A DNA stretch of 64,000 nucleotides. Origin: Hominimerdicola alba (GTDB taxonomy: Bacteria > Bacillota > Clostridia > Oscillospirales > Ruminococcaceae). The stretch is taken from assembly GCF_900112155.1 (NCBI RefSeq), contig NZ_FOKQ01000011.1, positions 45,060 to 109,059 of the forward strand, read 5' to 3'. The notes below the pieces were generated by a model that was not told the origin of the DNA, did not search any database, and worked only from the letters and a program-made list of their open reading frames with translations. How positions within the stretch are numbered: position 1 is the first letter of the stretch; the number at the start of each line of letters is the position of its first letter. The translations under genes were made by a program, and so were the position numbers. Shown piece after piece: positions 30,344 to 39,388 of this stretch.

Positions 30344-30988
30344 ATGGGTCGAAGAATAAAGCTCGGAAAAATAATATTTCTCACTCTGCTGACCGTTGTT
30401 GTCGGTGTGCTTGTGTACAGGTTCGTCGAGGGCAGGGGAGTGCGCAGGGGTATAAAAGGTCTGGGCGAGCCTGTGCAGACAGAAGCTGAGGGCTCTGCCA
30501 AGAAATTCGTTAACGGCTACGAAGCCGATATCACATTCAAGGCAGGATACGAGATCGAAGCGCTGGTAGTTCACACAAAGCGCTACGATTCAAAAATCAG
30601 CGGTGCGCTGGCACCCGTTGATCTGGCACTGGCTTGGGGCAAAACGGCTGAATATAACGACAGGATAGATTTCCACTGGTCGCAGTCTGGCAGATACTGT
30701 TCCTGGCACGTGGATGATATAGACGATCTGATGCCTGTTGGCGATGTTGAGAACGTCGAGTGCAGTGCATCGAACAACCATATTATCCCCGCTGATGAAA
30801 GCGTAAAACGTACAGTGCTGAAAATTCGCCGCGGCGACAGAGTGAAGCTGAAAGGCTACCTGGTAGACGTATATGCCGCTGACGGAAAGGGCAACACTTT
30901 CAAATGGAACAGCAGTACCACCCGAACGGACACAGGCGACGGCGCCTGCGAACTTATTTATGTCACCAAAGCTGAGATCATCAAATAA
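30344..30988 (+). CDS. Membrane-anchored extracytoplasmic protein of the two-component operon
   Basis: 214 aa, starting immediately after the kinase stop codon. A basic N-terminus and single anchor helix (GKIIFLTLLTVVVGVLVYRF) are followed by an extracellular domain of about 185 residues. Visible patches are HWSQSGRYCSWHVDDIDDL, ECSASNNHIIPAD, RGDRVKLKGYLVDVYA and TRTDTGDGACELIYV. The last part is strongly patterned and likely conserved. Two cysteine-bearing motifs could form a disulfide. No family name is recognised. Co-transcription suggests it senses or modifies the signal of the kinase (inference). Confidence 0.65.
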   Translation: MGRRIKLGKIIFLTLLTVVVGVLVYRFVEGRGVRRGIKGLGEPVQTEAEGSAKKFVNGYEADITFKAGYEIEALVVHTKRYDSKISGALAPVDLALAWGKTAEYNDRIDFHWSQSGRYCSWHVDDIDDLMPVGDVENVECSASNNHIIPADESVKRTVLKIRRGDRVKLKGYLVDVYAADGKGNTFKWNSSTTRTDTGDGACELIYVTKAEIIK

Positions 30989-30995
30989 AAAATAA

Positions 30996-31037
30996 AGCGG
31001 AAAATGTCAGGATACAGCCCGACATTTTCCGCTGTTT
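30996..31037. terminator. Bidirectional terminator
   Basis: Perfect 13-bp stem AGCGGAAAATGTC / GACATTTTCCGCT, with T-rich flanks on both sides, between convergent genes. Confidence 0.85.
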
Positions 31038-31048
31038 TCGTTTATAAC

Positions 31049-31744
31049 TTATTTCATTTCATCCTGCGCTTCTTTGGCAAGTTCTGATGCTTTCAGACGC
31101 TTCTTGTGCTTGCTTACTATGAAACCTATTATCAAAGGCAGTGATATCACCACCAGTGCTGACACAGCTATCATTATTGATATAGTACGCGGATGAGCAC
31201 CGTGTCGCTGAAATGTCAGTGAATCGCCATTTGTGCTGAATCCGTAAGGCGTATCCATTGAGTAGGCTGTTTCCGAAGCCGAAGTCACACCAAGGATATT
31301 TCCCTCATCGTCGACATAAGCCGCCTTGAAATCACCGTAGTTTATGCTGAGGTCGATAAAATCGCAGGACTCGGTTTTAGTCGATGCCATTTTCAGCAGT
31401 TCTTCATCGGAGTATATGCAAAGAGCCAGGGCTTTTTTGTGGTGCAGTGAAAGGCTGATATATCCATCTTCGCTGTACTTTGCTATCTCGCTGTCGGCAG
31501 TTATACCTAAAGATGTACCGCCTTCTGCACCATCCTTACAGACCTCGGGAGACTGTGTGAAATCGGTGTAGCTTTCGTCATCGGTAGTCATTTTGATAAG
31601 TATATCCGTGTAGACTGTCCCCTCGGGAGCATCGGCATAGGTTATATGTGCAACAGCTGGGTCTTCGTGCTTTGCGGCAGATGCGGGAAGTGCTAGCGAA
31701 AATGCCATGACAGCCGCTGTAAAAATTGCAGAGAACTTTTTCAT
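31049..31744 (-). CDS. Secreted, C-terminally membrane-anchored protein of unknown function
   Basis: 231 aa. Signal peptide (FSAIFTAAVMAFSLALPASAA), an extracellular domain of about 150 residues (AYVDDEGNILGVTS near its end), then a membrane helix (ISIMIAVSALVVISLPLIIGFIV) with a positive stop (SKHKKRLKASELAKEAQDEMK). This is a type I membrane topology. No known domain is recognised. GCGAAAGGAATTGATATA supports the start. Monocistronic, with a good promoter. Confidence 0.65.
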   Translation of the reverse strand: MKKFSAIFTAAVMAFSLALPASAAKHEDPAVAHITYADAPEGTVYTDILIKMTTDDESYTDFTQSPEVCKDGAEGGTSLGITADSEIAKYSEDGYISLSLHHKKALALCIYSDEELLKMASTKTESCDFIDLSINYGDFKAAYVDDEGNILGVTSASETAYSMDTPYGFSTNGDSLTFQRHGAHPRTISIMIAVSALVVISLPLIIGFIVSKHKKRLKASELAKEAQDEMK

Positions 31745-31787
31745 TATATCAATTCCTTTCGCGGAAACATAAGTTATTACAATACTG

Positions 31788-31816
31788 ATTATACCATCCC
31801 GTGAACTTCAAGTCAA
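31788..31816 (-). promoter_or_regulatory. Promoter of the anchored secreted protein
   Basis: Minus-strand TTGACT-17-TATAAT, about 45 bp from the start. Confidence 0.65.
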
Positions 31817-31931
31817 CAAGGATAATGCGCTAATAACGTATATACTGCGCAATTTTCGGGCAATATAACATTGTAATATTCATATGACCAATATTAAGAA
31901 AATACTAAGGTTTACTGTAACCGAATTTTAA

Positions 31932-31960
31932 TTGACATTTTGTCTGTAAAACGTTATAAT
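31932..31960 (+). promoter_or_regulatory. Promoter of the SH3 membrane protein
   Basis: TTGACA-17-TATAAT, 60 bp upstream of the start. Confidence 0.8.
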
Positions 31961-32020
31961 AATAAAGTGAAATATTTTGTGAGAGCGCGATGCGCTAATC
32001 TTTGAAAGGAAGACAGGCAA

Positions 32021-32650
32021 ATGCCCGAGAATAATCAGCATAGAAATAATTACTCCCGCCAGCCCATGCAGGGACAGGGCGGTCAGTACAGACAGAGCCA
32101 GCATAATAATATGCAGGGAAGACCCGACAGACAGGGCGCAAGACGTCCCTCGCCAAACAGACAGGGTGCGAGAAGATCAAGAAAACAGCAGGAAAATGAT
32201 GCACAGATATCAGCAGCAGTAAAGGGTATCATCGCTATAATGCTGACATTGCTGATAGTTGTGGTAGTAATAATGCTTTTCTGGAAGAGCTTGTTTACAG
32301 GCGCAGAAAAGGGTCCTGTGGCTACAGGTACCATCACATCTACAGAATATCATGCCCCCGAGACCAAAACGGCTACCGAGCGTGAAGATAATAAAAAGTC
32401 CACCAAGAAGAAAACTTCCAAGAAGCGGGATGAAGACGAAGACGATGAGGATACACAGAAGATAACCTGTACAGGTGCGGTGCTCCTCCATCCTGAGCCT
32501 TCTTCAAGCTCCGCTACACTGGATACTATCCCCCAGGGCGTTGAAGTTACTTTCATACGCAACGAGAACAACTGGTTCTATGTTGAGTACAACGGTCAGG
32601 AGGGCTATGCGTGGGGCAACTACTTCACTGCTCCTGTAGGACTGAACTAA
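32021..32650 (+). CDS. Membrane protein with extracellular SH3-like domain
   Basis: 209 aa. The N-terminal about 65 residues are disordered, rich in Gln, Asn, Arg and Gly, with a repeated word (RQGARRPSPNRQGARRSRKQ). One membrane helix follows (GIIAIMLTLLIVVVVIMLFW), then a linker with Lys/Asp/Glu runs (KKSTKKKTSKKRDEDEDDED). The C-terminal bacterial SH3 domain (about 150-205) has TGAVLLHPEPSSSSATLDTI, EVTFIRNENNWFYVEYNGQE and GYAWGNYF. SH3 domains of this kind bind cell-wall peptides. The cytoplasmic tail may bind nucleic acid or partners (inference). Confidence 0.8.
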   Translation: MPENNQHRNNYSRQPMQGQGGQYRQSQHNNMQGRPDRQGARRPSPNRQGARRSRKQQENDAQISAAVKGIIAIMLTLLIVVVVIMLFWKSLFTGAEKGPVATGTITSTEYHAPETKTATEREDNKKSTKKKTSKKRDEDEDDEDTQKITCTGAVLLHPEPSSSSATLDTIPQGVEVTFIRNENNWFYVEYNGQEGYAWGNYFTAPVGLN

Positions 32651-32659
32651 ATAATACCA

Positions 32660-32690
32660 ACACCCCGCGGACAGCCTGTGGGGTGTTTTT
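32660..32690 (+). terminator. Terminator of the SH3 protein gene
   Basis: ACACCCC / GGGGTGT stem followed by TTTTT. Confidence 0.8.
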
Positions 32691-32707
32691 TGTTCCTTAT
32701 GAATGTC

Positions 32708-32745
32708 AAAAAAGTGTGCCCCGCATACAGCAGAGCACACTTTTT
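32708..32745 (-). terminator. Terminator of the LytTR/membrane protein operon
   Basis: AAAAAGTGTGC / GCACACTTTTT arms, T-rich on both strands. Confidence 0.75.
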
Positions 32746-32747
32746 GA

Positions 32748-33473
32748 TCATTCTTCGGGCTCGGTATAGGACATATCCAGTTCGATGGTGCCTTTATATC
32801 TGGCTGATTCATACTGTATGTCATATTTTTCGCCAAGGTATTCTTCATCGTAATAGTATTCTTTTATTTTGAGATCACCCTCAAACTCCGTACATTCTAT
32901 GGCACACATATAGAATTTGCTGCCGCCGCTGATGCCTAAAGTTTTGAATCCTTCTTTTGCATTTATCGAAATACCATGGCAAAGTCCTGATGTGTCTCCC
33001 GATGCTTCAGTTGCTATGATAAGTCTTGGCAGTATACCCTGCATATTGGCATTGATCATATAATAATAGAATGTAAGATCTCCGCTCTCCTGCTTGTGCA
33101 TGGTATAACCTGCTATATTATCACCCGTTTTGTATCCCTCAAAAAGGCTGTCTTCAAGATCTTCTTCATGTATCATGCGCATATCTATCAGGGATTCTCT
33201 GTCAAATCCGCCGTTAGATCTGGATGTAGTGAATGTGTTGATCGAGAAATAGCTTATAGCTATCACCAGCAGTGCTGTTACTATGCTTACGCATATGATA
33301 GTCACCAGTACAAATACTATGGGCGGCATCATGGGCTTGCCTTTTCTTTTTTCTGCTATACTGCCCTCCGCAAGACGTCTGTTTATCTTTCTGCGGTAGC
33401 AGAACATATATATCAGCACTGTTATGCCCAGTACGATAGGTGCCGCAAGTATTACTGCAAAAATAGGTGTCAT
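32748..33473 (-). CDS. Membrane protein of unknown function, in operon with a LytTR regulator
   Basis: 241 aa. Two N-terminal membrane helices (FAVILAAPIVLGITVLIYMF; PIVFVLVTIICVSIVTALLVI) separated by a basic cytoplasmic loop (RRKINRRLAEGSIAEKRKGK). An extracellular domain of about 160 residues follows, with many Tyr and Glu (KEYYYDEEYLGEKYDIQYES). No family recognised. Start follows AAAGAAAGGAGCAAACG. It lies 19 bp behind the LytTR gene and is probably controlled with or by it; pairs of LytTR regulators with small membrane proteins commonly act as membrane-inhibited regulators (inference). Confidence 0.65.
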   Translation of the reverse strand: MTPIFAVILAAPIVLGITVLIYMFCYRRKINRRLAEGSIAEKRKGKPMMPPIVFVLVTIICVSIVTALLVIAISYFSINTFTTSRSNGGFDRESLIDMRMIHEEDLEDSLFEGYKTGDNIAGYTMHKQESGDLTFYYYMINANMQGILPRLIIATEASGDTSGLCHGISINAKEGFKTLGISGGSKFYMCAIECTEFEGDLKIKEYYYDEEYLGEKYDIQYESARYKGTIELDMSYTEPEE

Positions 33474-33492
33474 GATCGTTTGCTCCTTTCTT

Positions 33493-33939
33493 TTAAATTC
33501 CCAGGAATTCCTTGAATATATAATAGTATGTTCTTGTTACATCGACTTTGCTGCCATCGGTGAGGGTCAGCAGATATTTCTGTGAGATGGCAGGACGTAT
33601 ACTTTTTATATGGTGTACTGCCACGATAGCTGAATTGCTCACTCTTATGAATTCCTTGGGATCAAGTATCTCCTCCAGGCGGCGCAGACGTTCAGTAAGT
33701 TTGTACTCCGCACCTCCGCTGTAAGCTATTATGTCATGGGCAAAACTTTCTATATGTGTTATCTCCCTGACATCCAGCCTGAATATATCATCGCCCTGTC
33801 TGCCGATAAGGTATTTCACGCAGACATTGTTTTCGCTGAGAATTAGGTCGGCAGAGTCATCTATCTCGATACCCGCCGCAGACAGCTGTTTGTATATCTC
33901 GGTATATTTTTCCTCGCTCACAAGCAGCCTGACTTTCAT
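33493..33939 (-). CDS. LytTR-family DNA-binding regulator
   Basis: 148 aa, without a receiver domain. The C-terminal about 100 residues form a LytTR domain: IFRLDVREITHIESFAHDII, LRRLEEILDPKEFIRVSNSA, IVAVHHIKSI and DVTRTYYYIFKEFLG. The N-terminal about 40 residues (VRLLVSEEKYTEIYKQLSAA) are a short regulatory segment as in the LytTR-DUF3021 type. AAAAGGAGGCGGTGCAG gives a strong start. First gene of a two-gene operon with a membrane protein. Confidence 0.88.
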   Translation of the reverse strand: MKVRLLVSEEKYTEIYKQLSAAGIEIDDSADLILSENNVCVKYLIGRQGDDIFRLDVREITHIESFAHDIIAYSGGAEYKLTERLRRLEEILDPKEFIRVSNSAIVAVHHIKSIRPAISQKYLLTLTDGSKVDVTRTYYYIFKEFLGI

Positions 33940-34243
33940 TCTGCACCGCCTCCTTTTTTATTTGATAAGAGCGCTTATCTTGATTACATTATAACCGACC
34001 ACAGACGAAAAAGCAATAGCTTCGGCATACCTTGCATATGTGGGCACACAGTTCGCATTTTTATCGCCACGGAATACTAGCTGTACGGGAATACCATGTC
34101 ATTTTGCTGTGAATACAGAAGATGTCTTGTGTAAACTATACTACGTGTCAACGTTCTCATTGTGCAAATATACAAAAAGGCGACCTTGCTTTTGTCGGGA
34201 TTGTTCATAACGGGGAAAATTGTAAACGAATCTGCCGTAACTC

Positions 34244-34272
34244 TTTACAACTATTTAAGAGTGTGATATAAT
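34244..34272 (+). promoter_or_regulatory. Promoter of the lipoprotein gene at 34376
   Basis: TTTACA-17-TATAAT. The leader contains a CATCCGT / ACGGATG hairpin near 34323-34344. The remainder of the 436-base gap (33940-34375) shows no gene. Confidence 0.65.
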
Positions 34273-34375
34273 TCCTCATACAGAAAAAGTAATTCAGATA
34301 GACCGATAAAGTTTGTCGGATCATCCGTCGTCGGATACGGATGATGTTATTCCTGAACGGAGGATATATAAGAGT

Positions 34376-34924
34376 ATGAATATGAAAAGAAAGATAGCAC
34401 TCGCAGCAGTTTGTTTCGTAATATCCCTTGCAAGCTGTACAAAGAGTTCGTTCATAGAAGAGAACAAAAAGAGCGCGGCAGCAAACGATGTTGATTTTAT
34501 GATATCTACCGAGGGTGAGGATATCACTTCCGATATGATGACAACAGACGGACTTACAGTTTCAACTCGTGAGACCTTTGCTGTTATACCTGCGGAGGCT
34601 GAGAAGTCCTTCGACCGCGTTATAAAGTCTATAGATAAGAATTTCCCCAAGGCAGGAAAGGATGTCAAGAGATTCTACGGTTATCTCGGCGAACAGCAGA
34701 TAGATGGCACTGATTGCTATGTATTTGAAGTGTTCGACAGCGAAGACGGCGACCGCGAGCTTGTAATGACAGCTGCAATAACCTCTGATAACAGCAGAGT
34801 ATATGCTTTTAACGAGGAATCTGCAACATTCTGGCTGCTGGAGCAGTACAGCGACAGGGTAAAGGCTGATTACAGCTGGACAATGACCAAGGATGCTGAT
34901 GAGGTAACTACCGACGAAGAATAA
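34376..34924 (+). CDS. Lipoprotein of unknown function
   Basis: 182 aa. A lipobox closes the signal peptide (RKIALAAVCFVISLASC), so Cys about 20 would be lipidated and the protein anchored outside the membrane. The mature part is acidic, with a Ser/Thr-rich linker and a compact domain of about 110 residues (EKSFDRVIKSIDKNFPKAGK; DCYVFEVFDSEDGDRELVMT; VYAFNEESATFWLLEQYS). This ending pattern is like small PepSY/lipocalin-type lipoproteins of Clostridia, without a firm family. The start is ATG at 34376 after CGGAGGATATATAAGAGT; ATG at 34382 is also possible. Confidence 0.75.
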   Translation: MNMKRKIALAAVCFVISLASCTKSSFIEENKKSAAANDVDFMISTEGEDITSDMMTTDGLTVSTRETFAVIPAEAEKSFDRVIKSIDKNFPKAGKDVKRFYGYLGEQQIDGTDCYVFEVFDSEDGDRELVMTAAITSDNSRVYAFNEESATFWLLEQYSDRVKADYSWTMTKDADEVTTDEE

Positions 34925-34963
34925 TTCGTCGTATAATTACAGCTATATATTTATAATAGTATA

Positions 34964-35000
34964 CCCCGCGAATGTGTGAGAGCTTCGCGGGGACTTTTTT
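34964..35000 (+). terminator. Terminator of the lipoprotein gene
   Basis: CCCCGCGAA / TTCGCGGGG stem followed by ACTTTTTTG. Confidence 0.85.
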
Positions 35001-35230
35001 GCGGAAAAAAGCAAAAGCTGTGTATACTGCCAAGGAAGAGAGCTTTGGAACAAGCGTCGCGCGGAAACAAACCTGCGCCCCCAACAAAACTTTAACGCGA
35101 ATCAAAGCGCGCGGTCAAGCCTCGCGCCAGCAGGCTTGCGGAGAGCTCGAGAGGCAGAGCCTCTCGGTCAAGGTGCAAAAGTGATGTGGCAACAAAGCCA
35201 TAAATAGCACAACAATCTTCCGACCAAATA

Positions 35231-35309
35231 GGCGCGGCAATATCAAAATCATGATCGTGAACAAACTAATGTCCACGATCTTTCTGTATGCGTGAGATAT
35301 TGCCGCGCC
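35231..35309. repeat. 80-bp palindromic element, copy 1
   Basis: 13-bp terminal inverted repeats GGCGCGGCAATAT / ATATTGCCGCGCC. The inner hairpin has GATCGTG / CACGATC arms. Confidence 0.75.
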
Positions 35310-35545
35310 TGAAATCGGACAGCGAAGCGAATCCGATTTCTCGACCCGAGGAACGAGGGTCGAAAGCTCGCAAACTATCGACCAAAGCAAAACCAATGAT
35401 TATACCGACAAAACCCGTTTTTACGGGCGTGAGGACATCCATTTTAAACACTACAGAGTGCGGCACTCTTATCAATACATACTGCGGTGGAAAAGGTCGC
35501 CCCTTTCGGGGCGAGTCATCGGAAACGCTAACGCTGTCCGATGAC

Positions 35546-35626
35546 GGCGCGGCAATAATTCTCCGCACATAGTTTGAGCGTGAACACAAGATTTGTCCAC
35601 GCTCGATTTATTGATATTGCCGCGCC
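35546..35626. repeat. 80-bp palindromic element, copy 2
   Basis: Terminal GGCGCGGCAATAAT / ATATTGCCGCGCC; inner arms GAGCGTG / CACGCTC. Confidence 0.75.
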
Positions 35627-35921
35627 TTTTTTTGGGGTCGGGAGTTCGCTGCTCTCTTATAGTTCGCTATGCATTTTGGTTTTGTGCCTTGATGCGAGGG
35701 CTCTGCCCTCGCGCTCCAGCAAGCCTTTCGCGAAAGGCTTGAGCCAAAGCTCCCTTCGCGGCATAGTTTGTCTGGTGCGCAGGTTTGCCGCCGCGCAACG
35801 CTTGACCCAAAGCTCTCTTCCTTGGCTTCACCCCCCAAGATCGCTGCTTATCGCCCGTTTTCGTGTCAAATCTCCTATATGTGTATCCGTCTTAAATGGG
35901 AGATTTCGGTATTTACCACTA

Positions 35922-35950
35922 TTGAAAATATAAACATTGTGTGATATAAT
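35922..35950 (+). promoter_or_regulatory. Promoter of the O-antigen-ligase-like gene
   Basis: TTGAAA-17-TATAAT, 38 bp upstream of the start. Confidence 0.65.
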
Positions 35951-35987
35951 GATTAAGTATGATTAATTTAGAGAGGTGTTGGTCCAA

Positions 35988-38243
35988 ATGAAGCGGGAAG
36001 ACCTGCTGGACTTCAATTTTGACTGGCGTGATGATGCAGTCTTCAAAAAAGCACTGAAAGAATCGGGCTTGTCAGAAAAGGAAAAACTCCGCCTGCGCGA
36101 TGAACGTATGCGTCGGCTGGAACTGGAAGAACTGAAAGAAGAGTCGGGCGGCTACGACGATTACGACTACGATGATGACGATGAGGAAGTCATCAAAGAG
36201 GTATCTGCTGAGGAAACTGAAGAAGCATCCGATGAAGCAGAGAAAGAAGCTCCCGATGAAAAGTCCGACAGAGAAGAAAGAAAAAACAGAAAAGCGGAAA
36301 AGAAGCGCGAAAAGGAAAACAGCGTCATAGTCGCCATAAAAGGCGATTATCCAATTAGAAAAAAAGCTGTTGCACTGATGATGTGCATATTCATGGCTAT
36401 ACTGCCATATGTCACCTATCTGCACCCGCAGCCGCTGACTAAGCTGACACAAAAGTATTTTTCTTCCAATACTGGCAGTATAAACGACTGGTTCCTTTTC
36501 CAGAAAGAATTCTTTGTGGTCATCGCAGCTTTTATACTTATCGGCATATTCATCGTTGAGGAATTCTTCATTGAAAAGCAATGGAAAGATATCCCGCTTA
36601 GAAAAAAGGATATGAAACTCCCGCTGATACTTGTGGGCGTGTATGCCCTGCTGCTGATAGTATCGGGCATATGTTCAAAAAATCCCGAACTTGTGCTGAT
36701 GGGCGTAGTCAAGCACTATGAGGGTCTGCTGGGCGTGCTTGGATATCTTATTATATTCCTGGCGGCGATAAACTATTTCTGCGATACAAAGTCCCTTGAA
36801 TTTTTCAGCTGGGCGATGATATTGACTACCCTAGCCTGCTCCATATTCGGCGTGAGTGAATATTTAGGCTATCCCCTGCAGGAGAATGACTTTTTTGCAC
36901 ACTTTATCGCTCCTGCTGAAAAGTACGAGTATGCCAAAACGCTGACTTCTCAGAGCGAGAACGTGCATATCACTTTCTTCAACTCCAACTATCTGGGTTC
37001 TTTCTGCGGACTGATGTTCCCGCTGACAGCGGCACTCACTGTGGAAAGCATCAGATCTGTAATAAAGAGATGGAATGTAAGAATGTCACTCTTTGCAAGA
37101 ATTGGACTTGTTGCAAAAATGATATTTGGTATTTTCGGTACGGCAGGCATAGCGGTTTGCGCCGTGCTTTCAAACTCCACCGGCGGACTTTACTCCGTTG
37201 CTGGCGGCGCTGCTATTCTCCTTATTATATATGTTATCTACTGGTTCAGAGGTAATATCTCAAGAGTATCGGCACTGATAACTTTCGTATGCATAGGTGC
37301 GGTATTGGCAGGCGGATTTATGTATATGATGAAGACCAACGATGATTTCCGCGCGCGCTTTGATAAAGTTGTCAACAACGGTTCGGCAAACAATACCACC
37401 GTCGAAGACTACAGAAAAAAGATGGCAAAGAAACACTATGTGCTGAAAGAGATAAAACAGGACGGTTCAAGCCTTGTGCTGGACGACTTCAGCGGAAACA
37501 CCATAACTGTCAGCCGCAAGGGTGATGACGGATTAGAGTTTCTTGATACCGAGGGAAACATTCTTAAAGCAAGCGTTAACAAGGATAAATTCTTCTGCTT
37601 CAAGGATGAAAGATACAAGAACTGCAAGTTCAAGTACACATCGGAATCAAAATTGCTGATCGATCTCGGATACTCCAAGAACCTGATATTCAAATACGAG
37701 GACGATAAATTCAAGCCCTTTGTACACGGCCTGTATACACAGGATACCATCAACAGCTACAAGGGTCCCGAGTTTTTCAAGAAAGATCTCAGCGCATTAT
37801 CAGGCAGATTCTTCATCTGGGGCGCGACTATATCCATACTTGATGACTGCCTGCTTATCGGCAAGGGCAGCGGCAGCTTCGTAACGGTATTCCCCCAGTA
37901 CGATTATGCCAGCCTGCTGGAAGTATACGAGACTCCCGGAATGGTGGTGAACAAGCCCCATAACTGGTATCTGGGCGTTGCAGTGGATTCCGGAATGGTA
38001 TCGCTGATGGTACTGCTGACACTGCTGGGCGCGTTCCTTGTAAAGGGCTTCAAGACAGTTATACTTGACCCCGTTGATGACAGGTTCAAGCATCTGAGGA
38101 TAGGTACTTATGTATCCGTCATCGCATTTATGGTGGTGGGCATAGTAAATGACAGCTATGTCTGCGTGAGCCCGGTGTTCTGGTTCATATTCGGTGTGGG
38201 CTGGTACGCGGTATCGCGCAATAAGGTCGTTGAAACAGATTAA
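35988..38243 (+). CDS. O-antigen ligase / Wzy-like polytopic membrane protein
   Basis: 751 aa. An N-terminal cytoplasmic region of about 125 residues is highly charged, with acidic runs (GGYDDYDYDDDDEEVIKE) and a basic stretch (REERKNRKAEKKREKE). Multiple membrane helices follow from about residue 130. A large extracytoplasmic loop (about 450-610) precedes the Wzy_C-type signature: GRFFIWGATISILDDCLLIG, GSGSF, then HNWYLGVAVDSGMVSLMVLL. This fold polymerises or ligates surface glycans on lipid carriers. The start is ATG at 35988 behind GAGAGGTG. It stands alone between repeats and the pilin genes; its glycan is unknown. The long charged N-terminus is unusual for the family. Confidence 0.8.
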   Translation: MKREDLLDFNFDWRDDAVFKKALKESGLSEKEKLRLRDERMRRLELEELKEESGGYDDYDYDDDDEEVIKEVSAEETEEASDEAEKEAPDEKSDREERKNRKAEKKREKENSVIVAIKGDYPIRKKAVALMMCIFMAILPYVTYLHPQPLTKLTQKYFSSNTGSINDWFLFQKEFFVVIAAFILIGIFIVEEFFIEKQWKDIPLRKKDMKLPLILVGVYALLLIVSGICSKNPELVLMGVVKHYEGLLGVLGYLIIFLAAINYFCDTKSLEFFSWAMILTTLACSIFGVSEYLGYPLQENDFFAHFIAPAEKYEYAKTLTSQSENVHITFFNSNYLGSFCGLMFPLTAALTVESIRSVIKRWNVRMSLFARIGLVAKMIFGIFGTAGIAVCAVLSNSTGGLYSVAGGAAILLIIYVIYWFRGNISRVSALITFVCIGAVLAGGFMYMMKTNDDFRARFDKVVNNGSANNTTVEDYRKKMAKKHYVLKEIKQDGSSLVLDDFSGNTITVSRKGDDGLEFLDTEGNILKASVNKDKFFCFKDERYKNCKFKYTSESKLLIDLGYSKNLIFKYEDDKFKPFVHGLYTQDTINSYKGPEFFKKDLSALSGRFFIWGATISILDDCLLIGKGSGSFVTVFPQYDYASLLEVYETPGMVVNKPHNWYLGVAVDSGMVSLMVLLTLLGAFLVKGFKTVILDPVDDRFKHLRIGTYVSVIAFMVVGIVNDSYVCVSPVFWFIFGVGWYAVSRNKVVETD

Positions 38244-38250
38244 ATATAAC

Positions 38251-38278
38251 AGGCACTTCTGCATCGGGAGTGCCTTTG
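38251..38278 (+). terminator. Terminator of the O-antigen-ligase-like gene
   Basis: AGGCACT / AGTGCCT stem followed by TTGTATTT. Confidence 0.65.
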
Positions 38279-38562
38279 TATTTATATAAGGAATAAGCCG
38301 CACGACCGAAAGCGCAGGACTTCATTTTTTATTCATCTGAGCAGATCACAGCCTGGGAGATATTGAAAACTTCCGTTAATAAAGTAAAGCATTGAAGTAT
38401 ACAATTCGGCGAAAACGATTGAAAACAGTTGACAATACTTATGTAATGTGCAACAATGGCTATAAAATAATGCAAATCGGGATAAGATTAATAGTTAAAA
38501 TATGTAGCATTTGTGAAAGGTGACAAAACTAAGATTTCTTGAAAAAAACTTCAAAAAACCTA

Positions 38563-38591
38563 TTGACAAATCGAAGATCATGAGTTATAAT
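38563..38591 (+). promoter_or_regulatory. Strong promoter of the first pilin gene
   Basis: TTGACA-17-TATAAT, consensus at both boxes. The resulting leader of about 140 nt contains hairpins (AATGTTTC / GAAACATT; CCGCA / TGCGG), and the ribosome site is GGAGGGATTTTTTT. The 38244-38562 part of the gap shows no gene. Confidence 0.8.
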
Positions 38592-38740
38592 ATAGACACA
38601 GTAAGGGAAACGAAAACAACATGAAGCTTCAAACGATCGATCGATGCAAATGTTTCGTTGACCTGAAACATTAATTTCGGCAGTATCCGCAAAATGCGGT
38701 ACTAAAATATTTAATAATTTAATTATGGAGGGATTTTTTT

Positions 38741-39178
38741 ATGAAAAATTCAAACAAAAAGGGCTTCACTCTGGTTGAGCTGGTAGTAGTTATTGCGATC
38801 ATCGGCGTGCTCGCAGCAATCCTCGTTCCTAGCATGATGGGTTATGTTAAGAAGTCCAGACTGAAGACCGCTAATGGTAACGCAAAGACCGCTTACAACG
38901 CAGTTGCTGAGTACCTGGCTGACCTCGAGACTCAGGGTCTGATCGGTGATGCTGATGTAGACGAGGCTAAGAGCGTTGCAGAGGCTGAGCTTTCTACAAA
39001 CGGCAAGGGCTCCGGCGAAGTATTTGTAGCATTCGAAGATATGGAAGCAGCTAATCCTAAGTTTGGTTGCCAGTGGAGAAGAGGCGGCAGCGATGAGATC
39101 GTTGGTCAGTATCCTAACGCAGCTCAGAAGGTTGCTGATTGTCCTGCATGGGGCACAATCGATATGTCCAACGACTAA
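38741..39178 (+). CDS. Type IV pilin-like protein
   Basis: 145 aa. A short leader (KNSNKKG) ends at the prepilin peptidase site before FTLVELVVVIAIIGVLAAIL, with the conserved Glu at position 5 of the mature protein. The N-terminal helix is followed by a small soluble head (about 100 residues) with AKTAYNAVAEYLADLETQG, a Cys pair (FGCQW, ADCPAW) and GQYPNA. Ruminococcus albus uses pilin-like proteins of this class (CbpC) in cellulose adhesion, so a role in adhesion is likely. No assembly ATPase or prepilin peptidase is in the window. Its head matches the repeats of the pseudogene at 6732-8648. Confidence 0.9.
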   Translation: MKNSNKKGFTLVELVVVIAIIGVLAAILVPSMMGYVKKSRLKTANGNAKTAYNAVAEYLADLETQGLIGDADVDEAKSVAEAELSTNGKGSGEVFVAFEDMEAANPKFGCQWRRGGSDEIVGQYPNAAQKVADCPAWGTIDMSND

Positions 39179-39221
39179 TAGCTAACTTATAAAGCGCTAT
39201 TAAATCAAATCGATAATTTAT

Positions 39222-39249
39222 CGGCGGTCATTATGACCGCCGATTTTTT
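39222..39249 (+). terminator. Terminator of the first pilin gene
   Basis: Almost loop-less stem CGGCGGTCAT / ATGACCGCCG followed by ATTTTTTT. Confidence 0.85.
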
Positions 39250-39286
39250 TGTACGTTTGCACATAAAATATTTCATATAAAATATA

Positions 39287-39315
39287 TTGACAAATAAAAA
39301 TATTTGTTGTATACT
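39287..39315 (+). promoter_or_regulatory. Promoter of the second pilin gene
   Basis: TTGACA-17-TATACT, 73 bp upstream of the start. Confidence 0.75.
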
Positions 39316-39388
39316 ATTGTAAATTGGGAATGATATATCCGCATATTTGGGGGCGCGGATATCAGTGTCATTTTACGGAGGGAAAACT

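Larger units (their letters stand above)
35020..35840. repeat. Composite intergenic repeat region with two palindromic cores
   Basis: No gene lies between 34925 and 35987. The region holds two 80-bp palindromic cores (35231-35309 and 35546-35626), each bounded by GGCGCGGCAATA / TATTGCCGCGCC. They are flanked by shared GC-rich words (CTCGACCCGAGGAACGAGGG, AAGCCTTTCGCGAAAGGCTT, TTGACCCAAAGCTCTCTTCC). The same words recur at 50910-51200, 52600-52720, 56210-56540 and 24741-24845. Apparent ORFs here are repeat translations, not genes. Confidence 0.7.
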